This document shows, piece after piece, positions 23,776-35,200 of a stretch of DNA of 64,000 bases. Within the stretch, counting starts at the first letter, position 1, and every line of letters begins with the position of its first letter. The notes beneath the pieces were generated by a model, which did no database searches, was not told the DNA's origin, and worked only from the letters and a program-made list of their open reading frames with translations. Both the position numbers and the translations under genes were made by a program. Source of the DNA: Cryptomeria japonica (lineage: Eukaryota > Streptophyta > Pinopsida > Cupressales > Cupressaceae); the NCBI RefSeq assembly GCF_030272615.1, contig NC_081412.1:343227870-343291869 (forward strand), given 5' to 3'.

Positions 23776-24799
23776 ATAAAAATTCCTACTCAAACCAGAA
23801 GTTCTCGTAAGAAAGACGCCAAAGGCAAAGGACAAACCTTCACATATCAAGATAACCCATTTTACATGAAGGACCCGCTCACTGATAAACCTTCATCATC
23901 AGGGATACCATTTTTTGATGAACTTGAATCTCCCACTATTCATGAGATAGAATACAATGACAAAGATAACCTTAGTATTCATGAAACCGATAATGATTCC
24001 TCATCAAGTGAAGCTAAAGAAGACACTGAACCTCCAAAAAAAGATATTCGTGACTATCAAAAGGATAAAGACTTCCGAAAAATGATGAAAGCTATCCTGG
24101 CTTGAGAAAAGGAAGACTATTTCTTAGAACTAGCAAAACAAGGTGCCAAACTTCCTACTGGATATGATGTTCAAAAACTCATTACTAAAAAGGAAGAATA
24201 ACCTATACTCATGGTACACAAACAATTACAAGCCTTACAGACTGAGATCACAAAACTGAAGAATAAGGATAAGTCCCCAAAATAATATTCTCTAGAGGCA
24301 ATATGCCCCTTTCCATCTGACAAGAATGTAGACATGCCTCCATTTCCTTCACGAGTTGAGATCCCAAAATTTGACAAGTATGATGGTACCTCAGATCCTC
24401 AAGATCATGTTAGGGAATTTTGTGCTGCCTATATGAATTTCATGCACAATCAAACGTATCTCATGTGCCTTTTACCCAGGAGTTTGGGAGGACAAGCCAT
24501 GGAATGGTTCTCAAGTCTACCTAAAGGGATAAAAACTTTTGAAGAAGTAATCCAACTATTTTTATAACAATACTCCTACAACATTCAACATCCTATTACT
24601 ATGATCGAACTTTGCAATACCAAATAGAAAACAAGGGAGCCTTTTCTCACTTTCCTCCAACGTTGGAGAAAGATGTTCTCTAGGTATTCGCGGCCTACCC
24701 CAGATGCTGAGAAAATGGCTATATTCGTCAATAATCTGGTCCCTGATTTGAAATATAGTATCCAAATGCAAGTACACCCATCATTTAACAAAATGATAG
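23776..24799 (+). pseudogene. F1 gag, N-terminal and capsid part
   Basis: The first half of gag, up to the F2 insertion. Aligned with F2 gag, the start should be at 23776, where ATA replaces ATG; the following residues IPTQTRSSRKK match PVETRSKSKK of F2. The capsid-like region reads MPPFPSRVEIPKFDKYDGTS, DPQDHVREFCAAYMNF, LPRSLGGQAMEWFSSLPKG and FLQRWRKMFSRYSRPTP, the retrotransposon gag signature. In-frame stops include TGA near 24103, TAA near 24199, 24283 and 24565, and TAG near 24627. The frame continues exactly at 42358 once the F2 element and one copy of the target site are removed. Confidence 0.82.
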
Positions 24800-26274
24800 T
24801 GTAGACACCTAAAAATGGTCAACGCTTGCGGAGTCATACTTTAACATTTGCGCATTGCCTCATTTTAGGTTTTTGCATCACATTAACATTTCTCCTATGT
24901 CACGCACTTGGTTTTTATCATTTGCAAGCATCGAGTCTTTCTTCTACATTCTACATTCATCTCACTCTCGAATTTGGTCTTGTCGACAACACTATCCAGT
25001 CATGATTTTGATCGATCTTATCCTGTCGCATCAATGTGCGTAGTCATTTGTCATCATTTTGGACATCGTCAATCCTAATTAGGGTTTTGTCCTCTATCAA
25101 CCTTGTCATCATGCGATCTATTTGTCATCGATCGTTGTCATGTTCAATCTTGTCATTTTGCGATCGATTCGTCATCGATCATGGTCATTTTCAATCTTGT
25201 CATCTTGCAATCTATTTTGTCATCGATCCTTGTCCTCTTGTCAATTTTGTCATTTTGCGATTAATTTGCCATCGATCGTTGTTTGTCTCAATTATGTCAA
25301 TTTGGATCAATTAGTCATTGTTCCTCGTCAATTGGTGCATTTATCAATCAAATCATTTATCACATTGGTCCTTTGTTAATCAGAATCAAATCGATATAAA
25401 TTATCTTTCATCAAGACCTAATTTTCGTTCTTGCATTGTTAATTCATCTTTTAGGGTTTCATGATTTAATCATTTAACCTTGTTTGTCATTTCTCTCTCT
25501 AGGATTAATAAATTATTTATTTATCCTAAGTCTTCTCATCGCAATTAAATGTTCATTTAATTGGCTAATTATTCCTCTTTTTGTGAATTAATTAATAAAT
25601 GACAAATTATTAATTAATTCACTATTTTTCCTATTTTCCCAATTTTCTAATTTTCCTAATTCCTAATTTTCAAATCTCTCCTATTTTTCTCCTAATTTCA
25701 TGGGAATGACATAGAAATTTGTCATAATTTGTCATAATTGACAATCAATCAATTCTTGACATAGAAATTTGTCATAAATTGTCATGAATTATCAATCAAT
25801 CAAATTTTGCATAGAAAGTGCATAATTTGTCATAAATTGTCATAATTGACATTTTTGATTTGCAATTTCTATTTGAATTGAATCATGCTAATTTGATCCA
25901 TCTCTCCAATTTGTCTATAAATTGGATGAATTTCTTCAATCTAATCCCTAATCAGATTATCGAATTTCTAATCACTTTGTCAAATCACGCTTCGAGTACT
26001 CTTGTGCCAATGTCAATCTTGCTTTCACATTAGGTTTATGCACTTGAAGGTGAGATCCACAAACAAAGGCTATTTGGAGAAGAAAGAAGGACAATGGAGC
26101 CGCATGAAGGAAGCATTTAGATCTACATTTGGTTTGCATAATCTTTAGTTTTGAATGTTTCATTTTCATGTCTCTATTGAGTGTGTTAGGATTGATCATT
26201 GCAATTTTGCTTTCGTGATTGAGCTAAGACTATTATTGATATTTGCTTTGATGATTTCCGATTTCATAGCTACA
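24800..26274 (+). repeat. F2 5' LTR
   Basis: 1,475 bp, TGTAGACACC to AGCTACA. U3 contains four to five imperfect tandem units of about 42 bp built on CTTGTCATTTTGCGATCGAT and TTCGTCATCGATC at about 25095-25320. A second region near 25700-25860 repeats TTTGTCATAA(A)TTGTCAT. TATAAAT at 25916-25922 marks the promoter. Confidence 0.93.
25916..25922 (+). promoter_or_regulatory. TATA box of F2 5' LTR
   Basis: TATAAAT in TTGTCTATAAATTGGATG, about 350 bases before the LTR end, conserved in the 3' LTR near 41995 and in the solo LTR near 61143. Confidence 0.65.
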
Positions 26275-26279
26275 TTAAT

Positions 26280-26296
26280 TGGTTAACCCGATGTGA
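26280..26296 (+). other. F2 candidate primer binding site
   Basis: TGGTTAACCCGATGTGA starts five bases after the LTR end, the place where the primer site is expected. It does not resemble the F1 site and I cannot name the tRNA. Confidence 0.45.
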
Positions 26297-26400
26297 ACAC
26301 TAACCATCTAACCCCTTAACTGTGTTTTTGAGTGCTTTTAAGTTGATTTGCAGGTCAAAAAACCCAAAAACAGGATAGTGCAGGGTTTTTTGGGGACTTC

Positions 26401-26520
26401 TGCGCCTGTGTGAGACAACCTGCGCCTGTGTCAAACAACCTGTGCCTATGTTAAAGACATTTTGTGCCTGTGTCATGACTTCTGTGCCTGTGTCATGACT
26501 TCTACGCCTATGTAAAGTCC
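26401..26520 (+). repeat. Six GCCTGTGTCA tandem units in F2 leader
   Basis: Six units of 18-22 bases start with TGCGCCTGTGT or a close variant (26401, 26421, 26441, 26463, 26483, 26503). The two units at 26463 and 26483 are identical. The same unit recurs at 40258-40317 near the other end of the element. Confidence 0.9.
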
Positions 26521-28341
26521 AAAAACAAAGGTAAAAATGCAGTGTTTTACTTGAAAATTGTTTGTTTTGCATTCTATTTTCTGCTTTTTAGTTTTTGGTA
26601 CTAATTCTCTGTGCAGAACCTTGGCATACACATGGAAAAGACAAACAAATGAAACTACTAACACATTTTTGTGCAGGTTCGATAGTCAAAGACTAAACAT
26701 TTCAAAGTTTTGCAGGTTGCCTTGGACTACAACTAAACCTTGTGTTTGCAATTAATTTTTAGGCACCTAGTGATTTCTAAATAGGATGGAATGAATCTAT
26801 GCTTGATTTTATTGTTGAGTTTGACATTGGAGTAGGAGAGTATGCTCTCATCCTTCTTAGGGTGATCAGAAATCTAGATCTTCAATACCATGCTCATGTC
26901 TTTGATTGTTTGTCACCTTTAGAGGGCCTGCCTTCCCGACCATTTTCTTTTGCAAGAAAGTGATAATCGTGAGAAGGGAATGACCCAAAGTGAGTATGGC
27001 TAGAATACCTTGGCATTCTAACTCACTATAAACAAATACCTGATGGGCGAAAGCTTTGAAGGAAGGGTTATGTGGGAATTGCAGTTACTTGGGAAGTGAT
27101 GACCCTTGAACTCTTTCTCATATCAACATCTAAGTAGGACCTCACGGTCTAAATCATGCTTGCGCGACTACATTTGTTTGGTATATTGATGGGCTTAATG
27201 TCTCAATCACACTTGCATGACATCAAGGAGTAATGCTTAACAGAAATCCTTACTAAACACCTTGTTTTTAGAGGCCAAAAACCCTTCTAGTTGCTTGAGA
27301 AGGACAAGTTCAGATACTTGGAAGAGATACTAAGTTTTCCATGAGGATATTTCCATGGGGACTGATGCTTGTCTTCCTTGAGAAGTGAGTGCCGTGGAGG
27401 GGAGCCCGTGGGGTCAAGCATCTATGTATTCTCCTTGAATCCCATAATGAGTCTACCTCTAAAGTACCTAATGTCCTTGCCTACCATAAGAAATGTGTGA
27501 GTGAGCATGATTGTATTGAGTCTAAGTTGAAATATCTTGTCTTCTTTGCTTGTCAAAAGTTGAATTGCATCTCATTTCAAAAACAAGACAAATTGATTCA
27601 AAACAAGGTTAAACATAAGAGCATTTCATCCAAAAAACTTCAAAACACTTTCAAACATGGTTGTCAAGCATTGTTCAAAATCTTGTCTCAACATTCATGT
27701 CACTTAGATTTAGGTTCATGCTAGGTTGCATTTTGCAAAGTTCATTGTCAACTACCAAGGTTAGGTTTCACCTAAGTCATACTCCTTTGCATACCAATAA
27801 GGGTCATCCATTTGCATGTGTCCTCTTGCATTAGAGTAATACCATTGTCATAGTTTGCATACCCTAAGTCTCTTCATTAAGCTTAAGTCATTATCATATC
27901 ATATTAGGGTTACTTGCATATTAATTGTCCCTTTGCATATAGTCTCAAAAACTAAGTTTTGTCATACTTGAGTAATCCAAATCTTTGATAAACCCTAAGT
28001 CATTGTTAAGAAGTCTAGACCTTGTCAAACCTTTTCTTTTTATGTCATTATTGTCATTTGGTCAAACCTAGCTTAGTATTCAAGCATATAGGGGAGACTT
28101 TGTCATTTGTCCTTTTGTCACTTGGTCCTTTTGTCCTTTAAGGTCTAGACATCATTTCAATTTCCTAAGGGTCTCTTTTAGATCTGCATTCCAAAAAGTT
28201 TGTCAAAATCTTGAAAAACAACCAAAAACATAGGTTGCATTCTTGCCATAGATTGTATTCTCATTCATTTAGTTTGCATTTCGTTGCATATCATATATTG
28301 TCTGTGAAAAATTCCAAAAATATTGCATTTGCATAAGTGAC
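26521..28341 (+). other. F2 leader (5' UTR)
   Basis: No gene recognised. The block 26830-27330 shares ordered motifs with the F1 leader. A 111-codon frame at 27389-27724 has no recognisable domain and I do not count it as a gene. The end is rich in TTTGTCAT and GCAT words. Confidence 0.6.
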
Positions 28342-31150
28342 ATGCCTGTTGAAACAAGATCAAAATCTAAAAAGATGGGTGAACCAATGTATCAACCCAT
28401 TGACAACATATCAAATTCACAATTTCAAACCAGTCAAACAGTACAAATTGAAGGTTCATCAAACACATCACTACCACCATATGGAATGGTTCAACTTGGA
28501 CCACCTCCATTATATGAACCAGTGTTTGTACCTATGAAACCAGGACATGGGAGTGTTCCACCAACTCCAAGAGGAAATGCACCTTTCAATTGGAATCAAC
28601 CAAACTTGCAACATGAAATACAAACATTGTATGAAGAACAAACCCTCTTACAAGGATTTGGTTCAGATCAAGGCATTCACCAAGAAACGAATCCAAATAT
28701 CCAACCAGATTCTTCATCCCATTCCGATGCTTCTGTTGATGTTGACATGTTCCTTCAAGATCCAAAGATAACAAAAAATATGGATAAGTTCTTGAACAAG
28801 GTCTTTAAGATGTTTCCACAAAAGTATCTTAACATGATGAGTAATGTGACCTCTTCAAGTGAGCAAATCAATGTGCAAGAACAACAAGCCGGTGAGTTGG
28901 TAAGTTTCTCTCCGCATCTAAATGAAGAAAATGCACAACAAGCAACTCAACCTACTTTGATGAGTAAACGTGCTTCAAAGGCATTGACAGTGACTATTCC
29001 TCAAAAGTCACCATTTGAGACAATAAATAATCCATTATTCAACACAACACCTGTAACACAAGATCAAATAAAGACCATGCAAATATTGACAACTATCCCT
29101 CAACAAGAAGTAGTTCCTTATATGCATAAAATGGGATCAAAATCTAAAATGCAAGAGAGCTTCACAACTGGAATGCCTGATATCACCAATGTCCAAAACA
29201 ATTCCACGATGCAACAAAGTTCTTATGTCCCGTTAAGTTCAATATATTTGCCAAACACTATTGCGACAAATCCTTCGATAATGGCGACACAAAGAGCTAC
29301 GGATAGTGGTTTGCACCAACAACAACTATTGCAACAATTGAGTAATACACAAAAGGTACAATCAAATGTGCAAACAAGCAATGTGCAACAACAACAATTT
29401 CGCATTTGACAACAAATTGCAGCGCCTTCGGCACCATTACAAGTTAATGCAAACTTGCAACCATCACAATGGATTGGACAAACAACATAGCAAGTTAATG
29501 CAAGTTCTATACCCCATCTTAAGGAGAAGCAACGAAAACCACCTAAATAAAGTTTTTTGCAAATGATGGGATATACACCGCGACAACAATTGGCACAAAG
29601 TCAACAAATGCCGGTTTGTCAGCATCAACAGCAACATGTGCCTCAATATGTGCCAAGACAAACAAGCTATCATACTTCACAACCGCAATTGGCGCCTGTG
29701 CAGTATCAACAACATACTCAATTGCAATATCAACCTAGGCTACAAGAAGCACAACAACAAGGTCGATATCAAGGCATAGCACAACCACAACAACAAGAGA
29801 TGTACCAAGAACATTATATGTCGGAGACACCAAAAGCGGCCATTTCAGAATATCAACAACCGATCGGAAATACGATGTATCGACAACAAGTACCCACCGG
29901 GATTAATGATGGACCTCCAAAATCTGATACAATTGCACAACAAATTGAGAAGTTGCAACGAAAAGTTGACGCATTAGAAACTAAAGGAACAAAGAAGTTG
30001 TATATAGATCAAGATTTATGTCCTAATCCATTTGACAAGAGTGTATACATGCCTCCATTCCCTAAGCATTTTGAGGCACCTAATTTTGAGAAATATAAAG
30101 GGAATGGCAATGCAAAAGATCACATTCGAGCATTTTTCGTAGCATGTACTGAAGTGAGTTATGAGGAGACATATTTAATGCGCTTATTTGCACGAAGTCT
30201 CACGGGACAAGCCATGGATTGGTATTCACATCTGCCAGGAAATATAAAGACTTGGTCAGAATTGGCTCAAAAGTTTTAATCTCATTTCGCGTTCAACATT
30301 GACAGTGATGTGACCATGTCAGATTTATGCAACACCAAGCAAAAGCAAGGTGAACCATTAGTGACTTTCTTGCAATGATGGCGAAGCTTGTATAGTCGTT
30401 CTTCCCTAGATATACCTGAAGAACAACAAGTGAATCTGTTTATCCAAAATTTGGTCCCAGAAATGATGTATGAACTAAAACTGAAAAGTCCCAGTACTAT
30501 TGAGAGACTCATTAAGAAAGGAATGAGCATTTAAACGACTCTTTTAGCTAAAGTAGTTATCAAGCTCAATAAAGACAGTGACAACACAAATTATTTAGGG
30601 GACAGAAACAGATTTTGGTATAAGAACAAGAATGTCACTAATGATGGAGTTGTTGATGCAAGAGTGGTGAATGCAAATCAACCCCCATTCACAATCAAGA
30701 AATTGAGTGTTCCTAATATGTCAACTATGGAACAAAATCAAGCACCAATGAGCAATGTTACTCAACAACAACATACTCAACAATATAATCAACAACAAGG
30801 CCAACTCCAAAGCCAGCAACGCAAACCTTTCCGATCAAGGGATGGGCTTCCTCGACAATTTACACCATTGGGAGAGCCTATTGAGTCGGTAATGAAGCAA
30901 TTAATACAAGCAAAATTTATTAAGCTACCAGATATCAAGGCAGAACCAGTGGTAAAACCGCATTGGTGGAATGATAATGCATACTGTGAGTATCATCGGT
31001 CCAAAGGACATAAAACCGCGTCATGTTTTCAATTGAAACATATGATTCAAGATTTATTAGAGAAAGGAGTAATTGAGGCAGATCCACCCCATGCGACCTC
31101 TAACACTGATCATACTATTTTCAAAACTCCTTTGCTTGATCATGACAAGG
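28342..31150 (+). pseudogene. F2 gag: Gln-rich N-terminal region, capsid, zinc knuckle
   Basis: The structural protein of the particle. It begins MPVETRSKSKK, followed by some 550 residues very rich in Gln, Asn, Thr and Ser (for example QQQLLQQLSNTQK). The capsid core follows at about 30000-30520 (MPPFPKHFEAPNFEKYKGN, ARSLTGQAMDWYSHLPG, FIQNLVPEMMYELK). A short zinc-binding motif comes at about 30985-31035 (CEYHRSKGHKTASC, C-X2-H-X4-H-X4-C), then QLKHMIQDLLEKG, as in Tat-type gags. Stops at 29407, about 29488, about 29548, 30277, about 30376 and about 30532. The long Gln-rich region is unusual for gag and may be disordered. Confidence 0.85.
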
Positions 31151-32050
31151 GTAAAGCGTCCTCTTCCAGCTCTGCCCAAATAGCAAATTATGCGAATACT
31201 GGTTATAACAATGTCATCAATTGTTTCAGCGAGTCAAATGAGTATGTTTCCACCCTGAGAATAAAGGGACAAGATCCTTCTTGCGCAATCACCACTCATC
31301 GATCCAAAATAGTCCTAAAAGGAGCTCCTACAGCTCCTTCCAAACCAACTCCTGCAAGCCAGTATAATCTCTTAGATCATCTAGGAAAGACACCTGCACA
31401 AATATCAATCCTTGAGTTATTGAAAATGTCTCCCATGCATTGTGCAGTCCTGGATAAAGCTTTAATTGAGTCCATTGTCCCAATAGATATTGATGTTGAC
31501 CAGTTTCAAGCCCGGATTGGACATCTAGCTATTTCCCAAAATGTCGCATTTTCTGATAATGATATCTCACATGATAAGCTCCCTCATAATGATCCTTTAC
31601 ACCTTGAAGTCTTTGTCCATAATTGCAAAATCCGACGAGTCTTGATAGATGGCGGAGCGGGTCTTAATATTTGTACCTTGAGAGTGGTCATTGGCCTTGG
31701 ATATATAGAAAATTATATTGATGCTTCCAGAAGAATAACAATAAAAGCATATGATGATGCTGAGCGCCCATCCAAAGGGATAATTACATTGCCTATCAGA
31801 GTTGGTCCAGTGACAAAAAACACTTTCTTGTAGGTCTTGGACCTCGATCTCCCTTACAATATGATTCTTGGTTGTCCATGGATCCATGCAATGAAAGCAG
31901 TTCCATCCACTTATCATCAATGTTTAAAATATCCTTACAATGGAACTGAGATAACAATTCCAGGAGATCCTAATCCATTTCAATTTTGTGCTATTCTAAA
32001 GGATACCCCTTAGCAGCAAGTCCTAGTCAATAGAGAGGCCAATTCACATA
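31151..32050 (+). pseudogene. F2 aspartic protease
   Basis: Retropepsin-like protease that would cut the polyprotein. The core reads PLHLEVFVHNCKIRRVLIDG, with the catalytic motif DGGAG at 31648-31662. That puts Gly in the second position where most retropepsins have Ser or Thr; the same position is Gly in the F1 copy. After TAG 31831 the flap side continues in frame: VLDLDLPYNMILGCPWIHAM and YHQCLKYPYNG. The region before it (FSESNEYVSTLRIKGQDPS, ISILELLKMSPMHCAVLDKA) is shared with F1 and links gag to protease. A stop also lies near 32011. Confidence 0.85.
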
Positions 32051-32349
32051 GTTATGTGGATCCTAATGAATTGTTAGATGCTGTCAAAGGAAAATTGAAG
32101 ATACAAGACCAAGGATGCGGGGAATATTCAATGGATCAAACATTCCTCATCGGGAATTTAACAATATCTCCAAAATCATATGGCAAACCGCATTTATTGC
32201 AAAAGGAACCTAAGGTCATTATTCAATATCAGCCTCCCACTACATTTACAAGATGGGGTGAACTTGACAAAGAAACTTTAGATGATGATGTCATAGATTG
32301 GCTTTACAAAGATCCAACTGAGACCCCACCTGTCAGGTTGCCAGTGGAA

Positions 32350-32490
32350 CGATATGGAAAAGGGTTTACTATGCTGCAAAAGAAAGGATATGACGGTTGC
32401 AGTGGCTTAGGTCTGAACAACAATGGAAGGCTAGAACCTGTTATACCCAAGATGCGACCTCCAACTTTAGGGTTAGGTTTTGTACCATTG
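32350..32490 (+). pseudogene. F2 G-patch domain between protease and RT
   Basis: About 45 residues fit the G-patch pattern: GKGFTMLQKKGYDGCSGLG, then NNNGRLEPV and RPPTLGLGF, with the spaced glycines and the aromatic after GL. G-patches bind RNA or RNA helicases. In betaretroviruses one follows the protease, the same relative position as here. The F1 element has the matching region at 46529-46680. The segment ends in a TGA at 32491. Confidence 0.75.
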
Positions 32491-32493
32491 TGA

Positions 32494-33456
32494 ATTGGAC
32501 CCTCATCTTCCAAAGTACTCACGTGTAGAAAAGGGCGTGACTCTGATGATGAAATAACACCTGAGGATACCCGACCTGAAACTGATTCCAATGAATGGGA
32601 GTGGAGTTCTTTTTCTTCTAGCTCCTATGCCCTCGACAATATTTTCATTGACCTTGATAATTTGCCTATGGAAGACAAACATGAAATAACTCCTCTTCCT
32701 AAAACATGTCCTCATGCTTGGATAGAGTCATTCTGGGATCCAAGCTCTGAATCAGATACAAGCAGTTTGGATAGTGACACCACGGATGTTTACATCTTTA
32801 CCATATCATCCCTTTCTCTCCTTACAACTGATGATGACATGCCCCTCATCTATCCCCAGCTTATCCAACATGATCAACAAGAACCACTCAGATTGGACTG
32901 TTTTCAAAATGATGAAGCAATTGCAGAATTCCTTGGATTACGAGAAGGCATACCACAAGGTGATCATAAGGCAAGATTTGCTATTGACCTAGATTCCACA
33001 ACATATTTTGGGGAGTCAACTCCCTCTTCCAGTCATCAAAATGAAAAAAGAAAAGAAACAGTAAAAAATCAAAAGAATAGATCTTTGAGTGAAAACCGTA
33101 AGGCACTCTCTGATCATACAAAAGTAAAAACAAAAGACGTACCTGTGGGTGAAAACCTCTCTGAGGCGCCCAAAGGTGGAAGAGTGGGCATACCCCTATC
33201 AAGTCAGGACAAATCAACATTGCTTGTGGAAATGACTGAGGAAATCAATTTGGGTACACCTGACAACCCTAAGGTCATTCATTTTGCTGCTTCTCTATCA
33301 AACCAGGAAAAGATAGATTTTGTCAATTTCTTTCTTGAGAAGAAGATCAGCTTTGCATGGTCCTATGCAGATATGCCTGGCCTCGATCCAGAATTAGTCC
33401 TTCATCATTTGCCATTGAAAGCCGATGCCAAGCCTATCAAACAAAAACTTTGAAAG
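32494..33456 (+). pseudogene. F2 acidic linker before the RT
   Basis: Some 320 codons, Ser/Asp/Glu rich (DPSSESDTSSLDSDTTD), then a basic stretch (NEKRKETVKNQKNRSLSENR). It then meets the conserved entry to the RT (INLGTPDNPKVIHFAASLS, FAWSYADMPGLDPELVLHHL). No domain is known to me. F1 has an equally long polar linker in this place. Stop TGA 33451 replaces an Arg codon (KLRKMHP in F1). Confidence 0.7.
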
Positions 33457-34176
33457 ATGCATCCCCAGGTGGCTCTTTTGGTCAAGGTGGAACTGAAAAA
33501 ATTACTGGATGTGGGCTTTATCAGACCCATCGATTATGCAGACTGGATTTCAAATTTAGTACCAGTTAGTAAAGTAACTGGGGACATCAGAATCTGTACA
33601 GATTTTAGGGATCTCAATAAAGCATGCCCTAAAGATGATTTTCCATTGCCAAATATCAACATCATAGTGGCCATGACTGCTGGATATGAGATGCTTTCAT
33701 TGATGGATGGTTTCTCCGGCTATAACCAAATTCGCATTGCTCCTGAAGATCAACATAAGACAGCTTTCACCTATGCTTGGGGTACCTACTGTTGGAATGT
33801 GATGCCCTTCGGTCTTAAAAATGTCGGGGCAACATATCAAAGAGCAATGACGACAATTTTCCATGATTTCATGCATACTTTGATGGAAGACTCTGTTGAT
33901 GACTTATTATGTAAATCTGTCACAAGAGATAGTCATCTAGCCATCCTGGGCCCAATCTTTCACCGAATGGAGACATACAAGCTCAAACTCAATCCAAAGA
34001 AGTGTGTCTTTGGTGTCACAGCTAGTAAATTACTAGGGTACATTGTTTCTCATAGAGGCATTGAGGTTGACCCTGCCAAGGTTAAAGCAATAATAGATAT
34101 GCCTCCACCTTCAAATCTCTAGCAATTAAGAAGTCTAAAAGGAAAGCTATAGTCAATCCGCCGCTTCATAGCTCAG
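33457..34176 (+). pseudogene. F2 reverse transcriptase
   Basis: Ty3/gypsy reverse transcriptase. Motifs in order: FIRPIDYADWISNLVPV, RICTDFRDLNKACPKDDFPL, LMDGFSGYNQIRI, MPFGLKNVGATYQRAMT, the catalytic box at 33892-33903, then LNPKKCVFGV and LLGYIVSHRGIEVDP. The catalytic box reads SVDD, with Ser TCT where the F1 copy and the family have Tyr (YVDD). This substitution alone may impair activity. Two TAG stops follow at 34120 and about 34150 in Q-rich positions. Otherwise the domain is complete. Confidence 0.92.
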
Positions 34177-34710
34177 TTGGCCAACAAATCTCATCCATTC
34201 CAGCATCTATTGCATAAAGGTGTCGCTTTTAAATGGACTGCGCAATGTCAATCAACCTTTCAAGCTCTCAAAGACTATTTGTTGTCGTTGCCTATTCTAA
34301 TGCCTCCTATAGAAGGAAAGCCTTTTATATTGTATATTTCTGCAACTGAAATGGCACTAGGAGTTCTCTTGGCTCAACAGGATGAGAACGGCAAAGAGTG
34401 AGCTATTTACTATATCAGCCGGACACTAGTAGGTTATGAGCTAAATTATTCAACTATTGAAAGGGCATGCTTAGCAGTGGTATTTGCAACACAAAAGCTT
34501 CGACATTATATTTTAAGCCACCAAACATTGTTGGTTGCAAAAATTGATCCCTTAAAATACTTGCTTAGCCGAGCAGCTTTGACGAGTCGCCTAGCAAAGT
34601 GGGTCATGATTCTCAGTGAATTTGACATTGAGTATATGGAGTGAAAGGCGATAAAAGGACAAGTCATAGTAGATCAACTTGCAGAGGCACCTATTTCTGA
34701 TGATCATCCC
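34177..34710 (+). pseudogene. F2 RNase H (first)
   Basis: RNase H-like domain directly after the RT connection. It reads FILYISATEMALGVLLAQQD, AIYYISRTLVGYELNYSTIE, LAVVFATQKLRHYI and RLAKWVMILSEFDIEY. TGA stops at 34399 (Arg position) and 34642 (Cys position in F1: VECKAIKG). In Tat elements this original RNase H is often degenerate because a second one follows. Confidence 0.85.
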
Positions 34711-35200
34711 ATGTTGACAGATTTTCCAGATGAATCAGTATTTGCTCTTACATCTTCTAATGAATGGAAGTTATACTTTGATGGATCCCATACCAAGTTT
34801 GGGTCCGGAGCCGGCATCTTGTTTGTCACCCCTCAAGGTGATGCTATTCCCAAGTCCTACAGGATAACTTTTCATTGTACCAATAACATTGCAGAGTATG
34901 AAGCACTGGTTACAGGACTCCGAGTAGCAGTCCACTGGAACATCACGCATTTGCAAGTCTATGGAGATTCTCAATTAGTCATCCGACAAGTGAATGATGA
35001 CTACGAAACAAAAGATGAAAAGCTTATTCCTTATAAGCATATGGTAGATTTCTTCAAAACAAAATTCATGGCTATCCATTTCAATCAAGTTCCAAGAATG
35101 CAAAACAAGTCGGCAGATGCGATGGCTACGATTGCTTCCATGTTGAATATGCCCCATAATATGGACAAATGTGAATTTTTAGTCGAACAATTGCTGGTTC
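34711..35200 (+). pseudogene. F2 second RNase H (archaeal-like, Tat-type)
   Basis: A second RNase H begins near 34765: WKLYFDGSHTKFGSGAGILF, NNIAEYEALVTGLRVA, LQVYGDSQLVIRQVN and NKSADAMATIASML. The four catalytic acids are visible (Asp in FDGS, Glu in AEYEAL, Asp in GDSQL, Asp in ADAMA). Duplicate RNase H of this type is a published hallmark of the plant Tat clade. It stays open in frame for its whole length. Confidence 0.9.

Noticed and set aside
25095-25320. Possible CRISPR-like array (repeats of about 42 bp in the F2 LTR)
   Set aside because: Units are contiguous and imperfect, without unique spacers, in a eukaryotic LTR promoter region; they are tandem enhancer-type repeats.
26300-26664. 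Minus-strand frame with repeated SHRRR / MTQAQ words
   Set aside because: Direct product of the GCCTGTGTCA tandem units in the leader; no homologous frame in F1.
27389-27724. 111-codon frame in the F2 leader
   Set aside because: No domain, ordinary composition, not present as a frame in the F1 leader; treated as untranslated leader.
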